From Aestuariibius violaceus (GTDB lineage: Bacteria > Pseudomonadota > Alphaproteobacteria > Rhodobacterales > Rhodobacteraceae): a DNA stretch of 64,000 nucleotides. Below are positions 8,765-17,532 of this stretch, piece after piece (position 1 is the stretch's first letter; the number at the start of each line of letters is the position of its first letter). The stretch is taken from positions 1,302,001 to 1,366,000 of the forward strand of contig NZ_JBFONT020000001.1 of assembly GCF_040779325.2 (NCBI RefSeq). The letters run 5' to 3'. The notes below the pieces were generated by a model. The model was not told the DNA's origin. It was given only the letters and a program-made list of their open reading frames with translations, and searched no databases. The translations under genes and the position numbers were made by a program.

Positions 8765-9598
8765 ATGACAGGGCAGATCGCCTTTCAGGGAGAGTTGGGC
8801 GCGTATGGTCACCAGGCCTGCGTCGAGACCCATCCGAAGATGGAGCCGCTGCCGTGTGCCACCTTCGAGGACGCGATCGAGGCCGTCCGCAAGGGGCGGG
8901 CCGATCTGGGGATGATCGCGGTTGAGAACTCGACTTACGGGCGGGTCGCGGATGTGCATTCGCTGCTACCCGAAAGCGGTCTGCATATCGTCGAGGAATC
9001 CTTTGTCCGGGTGCATATCAACCTGCTGGGCGTGAAGGGCGCGCGGCTGGAGGACGTGAAGCGGGTGCGCAGCATGTCGATCCTGCTGGGGCAATGCCGG
9101 GACTTCCTGCGGGAGCACGGGTTCGACCAGCTGAACTGGGCGGATAACGCGCGCGCGGCGCGGGATATCGCGGAGCTGGGCGATCCGGCCGAGGCGGCTT
9201 TGGCGTCGGAGCTGGCGGCGGAGATCTACGGCCTCGATATCCTGGCCCGGAAGATCGAGGACCATGACACGAACACCACGCGCTTCCTCGTCATGGCGCG
9301 GGAGCCGGATCTGAAGCGGCGGGGGAAGGCCGGGATGATGACCGCTTTCGTCTTCCGCGTGCGCAACATTCCGGCGGCGCTTTACAAGGCGATGGGCGGG
9401 TTTGCGACGAACGGCATCAACATGACGAAGCTGGAAAGCTACATGGTGGGCGGAAAGTTCACGGCGACCCAGTTTTACGCCGAGATCGAGGGGCATCCGG
9501 ACGACCGCGCGGTGCAGCTGGCGATGGAAGAGCTGGATTATTTCACGACGGATGTGAGGCTCTTGGGGGTGTTCCCGGCGGATCCGCGGCGGCGGTAG
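8765..9598 (+). CDS. pheA: Prephenate dehydratase
   Basis: A 277-residue monofunctional enzyme that converts prephenate to phenylpyruvate in phenylalanine synthesis. The catalytic domain (residues about 4-180) has IAFQGELGAYGHQA, VENSTYGRV and the catalytic Thr in NTTRFLVM. A C-terminal ACT domain (about 195-270) binds phenylalanine for feedback control; its ESRP-like motif reads ESYM here. There is no chorismate mutase domain, as is usual in alphaproteobacteria. The ATG at 8765 is chosen because the longer frame adds an unrelated basic extension. It is divergent from the cytochrome c gene. Confidence 0.95.
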   Translation: MTGQIAFQGELGAYGHQACVETHPKMEPLPCATFEDAIEAVRKGRADLGMIAVENSTYGRVADVHSLLPESGLHIVEESFVRVHINLLGVKGARLEDVKRVRSMSILLGQCRDFLREHGFDQLNWADNARAARDIAELGDPAEAALASELAAEIYGLDILARKIEDHDTNTTRFLVMAREPDLKRRGKAGMMTAFVFRVRNIPAALYKAMGGFATNGINMTKLESYMVGGKFTATQFYAEIEGHPDDRAVQLAMEELDYFTTDVRLLGVFPADPRRR

Positions 9599-9645
9599 CA
9601 GCGCCGAAAGGCAAAGACTCCTGCAATTTACCCAATGAGTGCCGA

Positions 9646-9792
9646 GCGCCGGGCGCGCGCCTGACCGGGGGCTGGCGCTGTAACGGTGGAACGACGCGCT
9701 TTATGGCAGCCAAGCTCGTCCCACAAATGGAGCGGGCAGTGCGCAGGTGGCAAAGCGCCAGACCGCGGGACGGTCAGGCGCTCGCCCGGCGC
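9646..9792. repeat. Nested palindromic intergenic element (about 147 bp)
   Basis: Lies between the convergent pheA and DUF808 genes. The outer arms at 9646-9666 and 9772-9792 are 21 bp long with one mismatch (left arm GCGCCGGGCGCGCGCCTGACC), and an inner pair CTGGCGCT/AGCGCCAG continues the stem. It has the same size and position type as the element at 1873-2017, but the arm sequences differ. It is probably a non-coding palindromic repeat that also serves as a two-way terminator. No reading frame in this gap is convincing. Confidence 0.65.
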
Positions 9793-9845
9793 GGCGGTGC
9801 CGCTTGATCCCGGGCGGGGCGGAGACGCTTGACAGGCTGGAACCT

Positions 9846-10823
9846 TCAATGCGGCTGGGTCTGCTCTTCCTTCTTACCCGAGAAGGCGGCGGCAAGCGGC
9901 AGGATGACCTTGCCGACGACGGGGATCAGGAGGAGGCCGAGGATCAGGCCCAGGATGCCGTCGAGAAGCGCGGTGATGAACCACGTGACGAAGCCTTCTG
10001 CGGTGGCAATCGCGGCAGCGGTGGCCTGGGCGGCGTACTTGATCGTCTCGTAGGGCCAGTGCCAACCGAGGTCGTGCAGGCCGTGGACGATGATGCTGCC
10101 GCCGACCCAGAGCATCGCGGCGGTTCCGACGGTAGAGATGAAGGTCAGCAGATGCGGCATCCCGGCGACGATGCCGCGGCCGGCGGCACGGGTGGCGGAA
10201 AGGCGGCCGCTCTGGCTCATCTTCAGGCCCACGTCGTCGGCCTTCACGATCAGCGCGACGGCGCCGTAGACCACCGCGGTGATCCCGACCGCGACCGCAG
10301 CAAGCGTGGTGCCGATAATCCAGGTGCTGTCGCTGTCGATGGCGTTGAGCGAGATCGTCATGATCTCGGCCGAGAGGATGAAATCGGTCTTGATCGCGCC
10401 TTTGACGCGCGTTTCTTCAAGGTGGGCGGCGTCGAGGGTTTCGGCCTCCTGCGGGCCATGCTCTTCGTGCGGGACGATCAGGTGCCAGACCTTCTCGGCC
10501 CCTTCGAAGCAAAGATAGCAGCCGCCCAGCATCAGGATCGGGGTGATGAGCCAGGGCAGGAAGGCGTTCAAGAGCAGCGCCGCGGGCAGCAGGATCACCA
10601 GCTTGTTGAAGGCCGAGGCGCGGGCGATCTTCCAGACGATCGGCAATTCGCGGGCGGCGGGCAGGCCGGTCACGTATTTCGGGGTCACGGCGGCGTCGTC
10701 GATTACGACCCCCGCGGCTTTGGTCCCCGCCTTGGTCGCCTGGACGCCGATATCGTCAAGCTGGGTCGCGGCGAGCTTGGCGATGGCGCTGACATCGTCG
10801 AGCAGGGTCAGAAGGCCACTCAT
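9846..10823 (-). CDS. DUF808 family membrane protein (YedI-like)
   Basis: A 325-residue inner-membrane protein of the DUF808 family. It begins with the family hallmark SGLLTLLDDVSAIAKLAA and VTPKYVTGLPAARELPI, followed by about six hydrophobic segments, including one with LLNAFLPWLITPILMLGGCYLCFEG. A long central part (KGAIKTDFILSAEIM) and a GITAVVYG segment match the family pattern. The biological role of DUF808 is not established. The ATG of MSGLL is chosen over an upstream extension that would overlap the divergent puuD promoter. It ends in convergence with pheA across a palindromic element. Confidence 0.9.
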   Translation of the reverse strand: MSGLLTLLDDVSAIAKLAATQLDDIGVQATKAGTKAAGVVIDDAAVTPKYVTGLPAARELPIVWKIARASAFNKLVILLPAALLLNAFLPWLITPILMLGGCYLCFEGAEKVWHLIVPHEEHGPQEAETLDAAHLEETRVKGAIKTDFILSAEIMTISLNAIDSDSTWIIGTTLAAVAVGITAVVYGAVALIVKADDVGLKMSQSGRLSATRAAGRGIVAGMPHLLTFISTVGTAAMLWVGGSIIVHGLHDLGWHWPYETIKYAAQATAAAIATAEGFVTWFITALLDGILGLILGLLLIPVVGKVILPLAAAFSGKKEEQTQPH

Positions 10824-10930
10824 GATCGCACTCCGGAATTGCTGTCTTGATGGGTCAACGCCATAGGGACGCATTGCGTTTCGTGCAAGGATCGGGTGAC
10901 TGAGGGGTCGGACCAGACGGAGCGGGCAGG

Positions 10931-12139
10931 ATGTACGATTGGGCGATCCTCATGGAGTGGCTGGAATTCGCGGTGCGCTGGCTGCATGTCATCGTCGGTA
11001 TCGCGTGGATTGGGTCGTCGTTCTATTTCATCGCGCTGGATCTGGGGCTGAACCGGAGCATTCCCGGCCCCGCGGACGGGGAGGAATGGCAGGTTCACGG
11101 GGGCGGGTTCTACCATATCCAGAAGTACCTCGTCGCGCCCGAGCGGATGCCGGAGGATCTGACCTGGTTCAAGTGGGAGAGCTATTCGACCTGGCTGTCG
11201 GGGGCGGCTTTGCTGGCGCTGGTCTACTGGCTGGGGGCGGAGTTCTATCTGATCGATCCGCAGGTGGCGGATCTGGCGGTGTGGCAGGCGGTGCTGATCT
11301 CTGGCGCGTCGCTGGCCGTGGGCTGGGTGATCTACGATCAGCTGTGCAAGTCGCCCTTGGGCGTCCATGCGACGACGCTGATGGTGGTGCTGTTCGGCGT
11401 GCTGGTGGCGATGGCGTGGTTCTACACGCAGGTCTTCTCGGGCCGGGCGGCGCTGCTGCATCTGGGGGCGTTCACCGCGACGATCATGAGCGCGAATGTG
11501 TTCTTCATCATCATCCCGAACCAGAAGATCGTGGTGGCCGATCTGAAGGCGGGGCGGGTGCCGGATGCGAAGTACGGTGTGATCGCGAAGCAGCGGTCGA
11601 CGCATAACAACTATCTGACGTTGCCGGTGATCTTCCTGATGCTGTCGAACCATTACCCGCTGGCCTTCGCGACGCCGTATAACTGGATCATCGCGTCGCT
11701 GGTGTTCCTGATGGGGGTGACGATCCGGCACTACTTCAACACGATGCATGCGAGGAAAGGCCAGCCGAACTGGACCTGGGCGGCGACGGCGGTGATTTTC
11801 CTGGCGATCGCTTGGCTGTCGGTCGCTCCTGCGCCGGTGGAGGAGGAGGCGGCGATGACCCGGGGGGCGGAGCGGTTCGCAGCGGTTGAGAGCTTTGACG
11901 AGATCCACCGGATCGTCACCGGGCGCTGTTCGATGTGCCATGCGGAGGAACCTGTCTGGCCGGGGCTGCACTGGGCGCCGAAGGGCGTGGTGCTGGAGAC
12001 GCCCGAGCAGGTGGCGGCGGGCGCGCGGGGGATCGCGATGCAATCGGGGTGGAGCCATGCGATGCCGCCCGGCAACCTGTCTTTCATGACGGATGAGGAG
12101 CGGGCGGCGATCCGGGCCTGGTACGTGGCGGCGCGATGA
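10931..12139 (+). CDS. puuD: Membrane-bound urate oxidase PuuD with C-terminal cytochrome c
   Basis: A 402-residue protein with about eight membrane helices in residues 1-300 (starting WLEFAVRWLHVIVGIAWIG) and a cytochrome c domain at the C-terminus with heme motif CSMCH at 333-337 and a later Met in HAMPPG. This is the architecture of PuuD, which oxidises urate to 5-hydroxyisourate and passes electrons to the respiratory chain instead of to oxygen directly. No other purine-degradation gene is adjacent. The start is at MYDWAILMEW, 108 bp from the divergent DUF808 gene. The stop overlaps the next gene. Confidence 0.92.
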   Translation: MYDWAILMEWLEFAVRWLHVIVGIAWIGSSFYFIALDLGLNRSIPGPADGEEWQVHGGGFYHIQKYLVAPERMPEDLTWFKWESYSTWLSGAALLALVYWLGAEFYLIDPQVADLAVWQAVLISGASLAVGWVIYDQLCKSPLGVHATTLMVVLFGVLVAMAWFYTQVFSGRAALLHLGAFTATIMSANVFFIIIPNQKIVVADLKAGRVPDAKYGVIAKQRSTHNNYLTLPVIFLMLSNHYPLAFATPYNWIIASLVFLMGVTIRHYFNTMHARKGQPNWTWAATAVIFLAIAWLSVAPAPVEEEAAMTRGAERFAAVESFDEIHRIVTGRCSMCHAEEPVWPGLHWAPKGVVLETPEQVAAGARGIAMQSGWSHAMPPGNLSFMTDEERAAIRAWYVAAR

Positions 12140-12705
12140 TGGACGTCCGGCCTCTGACGCAGGATCGCTTCGGCGATCTGGAGGCGCTGTTTGCCGGGAA
12201 GGGCTGTTCCTTCGCACGGAGCTGCTGGTGCATGGAGTATCGCCTGTCGGGCAAGCGGGATCTGCCGGACGGCGTGCCGCCGAAAGAGGCCAGGAAGGCG
12301 ATGCTGCACGATCTGGCGGGGCAGGCGCCCGCGCCGGGGCTGATCGCCTATCAGGACGGCGCGCCGGTGGGCTGGGTGACGCTGGGCCCGCGGGAGAGTT
12401 TCAGGCGGCTGGCGCGGTCGCCGGTGATGAAGCCGGTCGACGACGTGCCGGTCTGGTCGGTCGTGTGCTTCGTGGTGCCGTCGGATCGGCGCGGGCAGGG
12501 GATTGCCCACGATCTGCTGTCGGCCGCGGTGACATTTGCCCGGTCGCACGGGGCCGAGGCGGTCGAGGGCTATCCCGTCGACAAGGCCGAGCGGTCGCAG
12601 CCGCAATGGCTGTGGCACGGCACGCGATCGATGTTCGAGCGGGCGGGCTTTGCCGAGATCGCCCGCCGCACGCCGCAGCGGCCGGTTATGCGGCGCGTTC
12701 TTTGA
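12136..12705 (+). CDS. GNAT family N-acetyltransferase
   Basis: A 189-residue acetyl-CoA-dependent acetyltransferase. The acetyl-CoA loop reads VPSDRRGQGIAHDLL (residues about 114-128), preceded by the strand VVCFVV. A Cys-rich start (KGCSFARSCWCMEYR) is found in a GNAT subfamily of unknown substrate. The ATG overlaps the puuD stop (ATGATGA), so it is translated with puuD, but a link to urate breakdown is not shown. Substrate unknown. Confidence 0.85.
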   Translation: MMDVRPLTQDRFGDLEALFAGKGCSFARSCWCMEYRLSGKRDLPDGVPPKEARKAMLHDLAGQAPAPGLIAYQDGAPVGWVTLGPRESFRRLARSPVMKPVDDVPVWSVVCFVVPSDRRGQGIAHDLLSAAVTFARSHGAEAVEGYPVDKAERSQPQWLWHGTRSMFERAGFAEIARRTPQRPVMRRVL

Positions 12706-12726
12706 GCGGGCGCGCCCGGGCGTGCG

Positions 12727-13800
12727 TCAGAGGCTCAGAAGCTGGCCTTCATGCCGCCTCAGCGACGGGACGCGAGAGGGGCCGTAGCTCGCGACATCGT
12801 CGATGAGTTCGGGGAAGAGGGCGTAGACCTCTTCAACCTGGTCGGCTTCCATCCTGTCGAGGCCGACCTGGCCCGGATGGAAGCTTTCGGTCGGGGTGCC
12901 TTCGGAGAGGATGATTTCATGGCGTTCGAAGAGGAGGTGATAGTAAGTGATCTCTCCCCCCTCGCGCCGATGGATCGTCTCGCCGTTCACGAGGTGCTTG
13001 GCGGCGACCAGCACCTCGTCCTCACCAAACAGCAGCTGGGCCTGCCAGCCCGTCACCAGGACGCGGTGCTGCGGCGACACCACAAGTTCGCGCACATTTC
13101 CGATGGCGCCGGGGGCGAAGACGATGGGGGCGAACCGGCCCGTTGCGGGCACGGTGCTGGAGCCGATCCAGCGAAGCTGTTCGTCCCGCCCGTCATAGGT
13201 CCGTATGAGTGCCCCTACCCGAAGGTCTTCGATTGCCGCGGGCCCCTGCGCCGTCTCGATCAGTGTGCCGGCTGCGAAACAGGCGATGTCGCCCGAGATA
13301 TCGGAGAAGTCGACGATTCCCCCGTCATCGCTCGAGCTTCCTGTCGCGAAGATGACTTCAATGCTCGTCAGTGGGCCTGGGATCGAAACGGTGATCGAGT
13401 CCGGCGCGCCGGACCCCTCGATACCAGGGCTGGAATTGTCGTTCGCTTCGACGGTATTGCCCGTCTGAACATGGTAGCTCTCAAGATCGCTGAAGTTGAC
13501 CGTGACCGGATTGCCGTTCGCGTCGAATGCATTGACCGTGATCTCGTCGTCCCAGCTGCCGGGGCTCGCATCGAGGTCGAAGATCTCGAATGTTACGTTT
13601 TCGACCGGTGTGCTGAAGGTGACGAGGCTTGTTGCCGAAGTTCCATCCGGGAGATTTGACACGGTCAAGCTTGAATTGCCGCCGAAATATCCGACCTCGG
13701 GGTCGGAGACCACCGTCAGTGTCGTGCTTTCAGAGCCATCATTGATCGTGGCGGAGCCGTTTGGGCTACCAATTTCTGACCAATCAAAAAGAAATGCCAT
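12727..13800 (-). CDS. Hint (Hedgehog/intein) domain protein with N-terminal beta-rich domain
   Basis: A 357-residue protein. Residues about 1-170 are Gly/Ser/Thr/Asp-rich and beta-strand-like (TVVSDPEVGYFGG, GSGAPDSITVSIPG), as in secreted adhesin or calcium-binding modules. From about 175 a Hint domain starts at CFAAGTLIETAQGPAAIEDL and includes SPQHRVLVTG and HLLFERHEIIL. The Cys at the domain start is the self-splicing or cleavage nucleophile of the Hint fold. Such Hint_2 proteins are numerous in Rhodobacteraceae and are probably exported by type I secretion, but no transporter lies nearby. A related Hint gene lies 600 bp upstream on the same strand. Confidence 0.88.
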   Translation of the reverse strand: MAFLFDWSEIGSPNGSATINDGSESTTLTVVSDPEVGYFGGNSSLTVSNLPDGTSATSLVTFSTPVENVTFEIFDLDASPGSWDDEITVNAFDANGNPVTVNFSDLESYHVQTGNTVEANDNSSPGIEGSGAPDSITVSIPGPLTSIEVIFATGSSSDDGGIVDFSDISGDIACFAAGTLIETAQGPAAIEDLRVGALIRTYDGRDEQLRWIGSSTVPATGRFAPIVFAPGAIGNVRELVVSPQHRVLVTGWQAQLLFGEDEVLVAAKHLVNGETIHRREGGEITYYHLLFERHEIILSEGTPTESFHPGQVGLDRMEADQVEEVYALFPELIDDVASYGPSRVPSLRRHEGQLLSL

Positions 13801-13846
13801 TTACCTGCTCTTCATCCTTATCCGCGGATCTTGACCCGCCGTGACC

Positions 13847-14179
13847 TCAACCTTTTTCGATCCTGACACTTTGCGTTCTGCCCACTGCCGTGAACGGATC
13901 GTACCGGGACAGAGCCCGTTCGTTTCGGACCTGCGTGTAGTACCGCCGGTCATTGTCTCTTTCGGGAATGGCTGCCCTGAACGCGTCCTGATCGTCCGCC
14001 GCGACGAGGATCGGATCACCGGGTTCGGCGGCGAAATCGCGCAGTTCATCCTTGGTGAAGACGATCTGGACGCGGAGGTCGCTGGCCCGCTGTATCTGGA
14101 TCGGGGTTGTTTCTGCCAGCGCGAGAAGGCGATCCTTCAGGCGTGCGGCAGTTTCTTCCGGCATCAGGAACAGGGCCAT
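13847..14179 (-). CDS. Hypothetical protein between two Hint genes
   Basis: A 110-residue soluble, charged protein with no family I recognise. It opens MALFLMPEETAARLKDRLLAL and contains a predicted alpha/beta mix (IVFTKDELRDFAAEPGDPILVAADDQDAFRAAI). It lies on the same strand between two Hint genes, 46 bp before the larger one. The ATG at 14179 is preferred to a GTG at 14185. Codon use looks normal for the window, but no strong ribosome site is seen, so coding status is probable and not certain. Confidence 0.5.
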   Translation of the reverse strand: MALFLMPEETAARLKDRLLALAETTPIQIQRASDLRVQIVFTKDELRDFAAEPGDPILVAADDQDAFRAAIPERDNDRRYYTQVRNERALSRYDPFTAVGRTQSVRIEKG

Positions 14180-14399
14180 TGGCACATCACTTGTTACACA
14201 ACATTCGGGCGGTACAGGTCGCCCTCAGGATACGGAGCTGGTCTTGCTACTCCGTAAATCCGTATCTCTTTGATCGCTGGACGCGCTGATCTTCACCGAC
14301 GCACTGAACGTCTTGCCGGTTCGGGCAGGGCGATCGTCGCCCGGTGCCTTTTGGACGGGCACGAAGCGCGCCGCGTGGGAGGTAAACGTATCGTGCATC

Positions 14400-14948
14400 T
14401 CAGGCCGTCGCGATGCCGCCGGCGCCAAAGGACCGGCGCTTTCCCGAGAAGATCGAGCGGACATTCGGCAGCTGTTCGGCCGGGGTCTGCGTGCGCGGGG
14501 CGGGCATGGATCCGGTCACGGTGGCGCCGCCTGCGATGATCGTGTGCTCGCCGTCGAGCTCGATCTCGAGATAGGCGACCTGGCCGGCATCGCCGCGATG
14601 GATGGCGTCGCCGTCCACCAGGTCGGCGGCGGGGACGAGCAGTTCGGACTGGCCGTAAAGGATCTCGGCCTGGAAGCCGGTGACGAGAACGCGCTGCCAG
14701 GGGGCGACGACAAGGTCTTCGGTGTTGCCGATGGCGCCCTGGTCGAAGCGGATCGGGGCGTCGACGCTGTTGCGGCGGGTGACGCTGCGAACGATGCCGG
14801 TCTGGCCGCCCTTGGTGTGGATCTCCATCCCCTCGGTCAGCGCCTCGACCGCGACGGGGCCTTTCGGGGTCAGAACGCGGGTGCCTTCTGCCAGGGTGTG
14901 GAAGCAATCGTTTGTGTCGTTAGTCATCTTCTGGGCCAATGCAGTCAT
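14400..14948 (-). CDS. Short Hint domain protein
   Basis: A 182-residue protein that is almost wholly a Hint domain. It begins after about 14 residues with CFHTLAEGTRVLTPKGPVAV and has VVAPWQRVLVTGFQAEILYG, the same block order as the Hint part of the 12.7-13.8 kb gene (SPQHRVLVTG). There is no signal peptide and no N-terminal passenger, so if it cleaves itself only a short N-terminal peptide is released. Role unknown. It is upstream of the small hypothetical gene and the larger Hint gene, all on the minus strand; the 214-bp gap after it shows nothing clear. Confidence 0.85.
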   Translation of the reverse strand: MTALAQKMTNDTNDCFHTLAEGTRVLTPKGPVAVEALTEGMEIHTKGGQTGIVRSVTRRNSVDAPIRFDQGAIGNTEDLVVAPWQRVLVTGFQAEILYGQSELLVPAADLVDGDAIHRGDAGQVAYLEIELDGEHTIIAGGATVTGSMPAPRTQTPAEQLPNVRSIFSGKRRSFGAGGIATA

Positions 14949-15127
14949 GGGTCAAACTCCAAAAACTCTTTACTGCTTGACCTTTACCTAACGGTCGCTT
15001 GTGGCCGGTCTGGGAGGCGTTTGGGGCAAGTTAGTGATTTGTTCTGGGCGCGGTTGCGGAGAATGCGGCAGATCCCGGATGAGTGGAAAACCGCCGATCA
15101 AAGCCAGCTATGCTGCGGAATTGGGCA

Positions 15128-16453
15128 CTATTTGGCGTCTGCGGGAGCCGTCCGTTCCTTAAGAAATGCGACGAGATCGGCACGATCCTGGGGGGAGGCG
15201 ATCTGCTGCATGGGCATTTTGGAGCCGGGGGTGAGGACGTCGGGACCCACATCGAAGAGCTGGTCGATCGTGTCTTCGCCCCAGACGAGGTCGCTGCCGG
15301 TCAGAGCGTCGGAATAGGCGTAGCCGTCAAGCTCTCCGGCCCGGCGGCCGAAGACGCCGTAGAGCGTCGGGCCCGCGCGGCGTTCCCCGTCTGGGCCGAG
15401 CGTGTGGCAGATGGAGCATTTGCGCAGGAATTGCCGTTCGCCGTTCGAGACTTCGTTCGGATCGGTGTGAAAGGCGCGCGGCGCTTCGGCCATGGCGGGC
15501 AGGGTCTCTTCCCCGTCGAGGGGCCAGAGATAGGCCTCGTCCGCGATGCCGCCGGCGATCAGGCCACCTTCTGCAGTGAAGGCAAGCGCCCAGATCGGGC
15601 CGTTCACGGCGGCGCGGAAGTCGCGGGTGATGGTCCAGTCGGCGGTGTCGACCACCATGATGTATCCCTCCCCGTCGCCGACGGCGAGGTGCTGGCCGTC
15701 GCGCGAGAGGGCCATGGAGAGGATGGGCCGGCGTTCGAGGGTGAGATCGGCCAGCTCTTCCCCCGTCGCGAGATCGAGGATGCGGGTGCCACCATCGACG
15801 GCGCCATAGGCGAGCCAGCCGGGGCCGAGCGTCAGGCGGTTCACACCAAAGCCGTGTTCGGCCAGCGTTCGGGTTGGCGCGTCGCTGGCGGTGTCCCAGA
15901 GATAGACCGCGCCGTCGGCCCCGGCCGAGATCAGATAACCGTCTGCCGTCCAGATGATGTCATTGACGCCGGAATCGTGGCCGCTGAGGACGGTATTGTC
16001 GCCGCTCGTCAGATCCCAAAGGCGGATCGTCCCGTCCCAGCTGGCCGAGGCGAGGGTTTGGCCGCCGGGATGCGGGGCGACGGCGGTGACCTTGCCCTGG
16101 TGGCCGTTGAACTGGCGCTCTGCCGTTCCGTCGGCGAGGTTCCAGAGGATGACGGCGAAGTCGTCGCCGCCGGACGCCGCCCGGTCATCCGCGAGGAAGA
16201 CCACGTCGTTTACCGCGGCCCTGTGCCCGTCGAGCCAGACCGGCGCAGCGTCGTCGCCGACCGGCCAGAGGCCCACGGCGTAGTCGAAACTGGCGGTCAG
16301 GAGGGTCGCGCCGTCCTCCGAGATGGCCACGTCCATCACGGGGCCGCCATGGCCTTCGAAAGTGCGGAAGGCCTCGGTCTGGGCTTTGAGCGGCAGGAGG
16401 AGGGCGAGGCAGGCGGCGAGGGCGAGGCGGGGTTTCGGATCGCTTTGGGGCAT
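15128..16453 (-). CDS. WD40-repeat protein fused to a C-terminal cytochrome c domain
   Basis: A 441-residue exported protein. A signal peptide (residues about 1-24, LALAACLALLLPLKAQTEA) is followed by about seven WD40 blades (for example DGHRAAVNDVVFL, ASASWDGTIRLWDL, SGHDSGVNDIIWT, SAGADGAVYLWDT). A class I cytochrome c domain follows with CSICH at 346-350, GPTLYGVFGR and a likely Met ligand in GSKMPM. It should sit in the periplasm as a propeller with an electron-transfer tail. Partners are unknown. The start at MPQSDPKPR is chosen because it places the signal peptide at the N-terminus. Confidence 0.88.
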   Translation of the reverse strand: MPQSDPKPRLALAACLALLLPLKAQTEAFRTFEGHGGPVMDVAISEDGATLLTASFDYAVGLWPVGDDAAPVWLDGHRAAVNDVVFLADDRAASGGDDFAVILWNLADGTAERQFNGHQGKVTAVAPHPGGQTLASASWDGTIRLWDLTSGDNTVLSGHDSGVNDIIWTADGYLISAGADGAVYLWDTASDAPTRTLAEHGFGVNRLTLGPGWLAYGAVDGGTRILDLATGEELADLTLERRPILSMALSRDGQHLAVGDGEGYIMVVDTADWTITRDFRAAVNGPIWALAFTAEGGLIAGGIADEAYLWPLDGEETLPAMAEAPRAFHTDPNEVSNGERQFLRKCSICHTLGPDGERRAGPTLYGVFGRRAGELDGYAYSDALTGSDLVWGEDTIDQLFDVGPDVLTPGSKMPMQQIASPQDRADLVAFLKERTAPADAK

Positions 16454-16521
16454 CGGCTCTCCCTCTCTGGCGGCGTCGAGGGGACTGTCCGCCAGCCGTC
16501 CGGTCTTCGTCAAGATAGGGG

Positions 16522-17439
16522 TCAGCGGGTCAATTCAAGGAAGACGTCCTCGAGATCGGCCTCGCGGGTTTTGACGTCTCTTATGGAGATGCCGGAGGCG
16601 CGGACGGCGTCGAGGATGGCGTCGGCGCTGGTTTGCGAGGTGCGGTAGGTGAATTCCATCTGGCCGTCGGGGCGGGTGTCGAGCGTGGCGCCTTCGGGCG
16701 GGGTGACGTTGCCCGGTTCCTTCGGGAGGATGACCATCGTCTTCTTGTCGAGCGATCCCAGAAGGTTGGCAGTCGTGTCGCGCGCCCGGACCTCGCCCTG
16801 GTGGATGATCGCGATCTCGTCGCACATCTGTTCGGCCTCTTCGAGGTAGTGGGTCGTCAGGATGATCGTCATGCCTTCCTCGTTCAGGCGGCGGACATTG
16901 CGCCAGAGCATGTTCCTGAGTTCGATATCGACGCCCGCCGTGGGCTCGTCGAGGACAAGGATCTGGGGCGAATGGACCAGCGCCTTGCCGAGCAGCAGGC
17001 GGCGGCGCATGCCGCCCGAGAGCGATCGGGCATAGGCGTCGGCCTTGTCGGAAAGGCCAATGAGATCAAGGATTTCGTCGGTGCGGCGTTCACCCTTGGG
17101 CACGCCGTAAAGGCCCGCCTGCACCTCGAGCGAGCCGCGGGGGGTGAAGAAGGGGTCGAGGTTCAGCTCCTGCGGCATGACGCCGATGGAGGCGCGGGAC
17201 TGGCGGGGGTTCACGTCCTGGTCGAAGCCCCAGATCTTGACGGTTCCGGCGGTCTTGTTGACGAGACCGGCGAGGATGTTGATCAGCGTCGACTTGCCCG
17301 CGCCGTTGGGACCGAGCAGGCCGAAGATCGCGCCGCGGGGGATCGTCAGGTCGACGGATTTCAGAGCCTCTTTCGGGGGTTGCCGGTTTGAGGCGGCGTA
17401 GGTTTTGGTGAGGCCGGAGATCTCGATGGCGGGCGGCAT
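16522..17439 (-). CDS. ABC transporter ATP-binding protein (ABC-2 type, YadG-like)
   Basis: A 305-residue ATPase with Walker A GPNGAGKST at 43-51, Q-loop MPQELNLD, signature LSGGMRRRL, Walker B ILVLDEPTAGVD and switch His in TTHYLEEAE. A C-terminal extension of about 80 residues ends in EADLEDVFLELTR, typical of ATPases that drive ABC-2 exporters (drug, polysaccharide or antibiotic export). No permease gene lies next to it: the downstream gene is the WD40-cytochrome protein and the upstream gene is divergent. The permease must be encoded elsewhere. Substrate unknown. Confidence 0.9.
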   Translation of the reverse strand: MPPAIEISGLTKTYAASNRQPPKEALKSVDLTIPRGAIFGLLGPNGAGKSTLINILAGLVNKTAGTVKIWGFDQDVNPRQSRASIGVMPQELNLDPFFTPRGSLEVQAGLYGVPKGERRTDEILDLIGLSDKADAYARSLSGGMRRRLLLGKALVHSPQILVLDEPTAGVDIELRNMLWRNVRRLNEEGMTIILTTHYLEEAEQMCDEIAIIHQGEVRARDTTANLLGSLDKKTMVILPKEPGNVTPPEGATLDTRPDGQMEFTYRTSQTSADAILDAVRASGISIRDVKTREADLEDVFLELTR

Positions 17440-17532
17440 GGGCAGTTCCTGTTGCGCGGGGCGGCGCGGGCGCTATTGTCCGCGCTTACCTAACAGGGGG
17501 CGCGGCCCCTGCAAGTGCAAGGACCCGATGTT

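Noticed and set aside
9601..9845. A tRNA or small RNA in the gap after pheA
   Set aside because: The pairing is explained by the nested palindrome; no cloverleaf, anticodon loop or T-loop sequence is seen.
10820..12217. 465-codon minus-strand frame opposite puuD
   Set aside because: Antisense to a gene with eight helices and a heme motif; the product is Arg/His/Pro-rich with no domain.
14225..14464. 79-codon minus-strand frame before the small Hint gene's end
   Set aside because: It overlaps the Hint gene in another frame and has a Ser/Arg-rich shadow composition.
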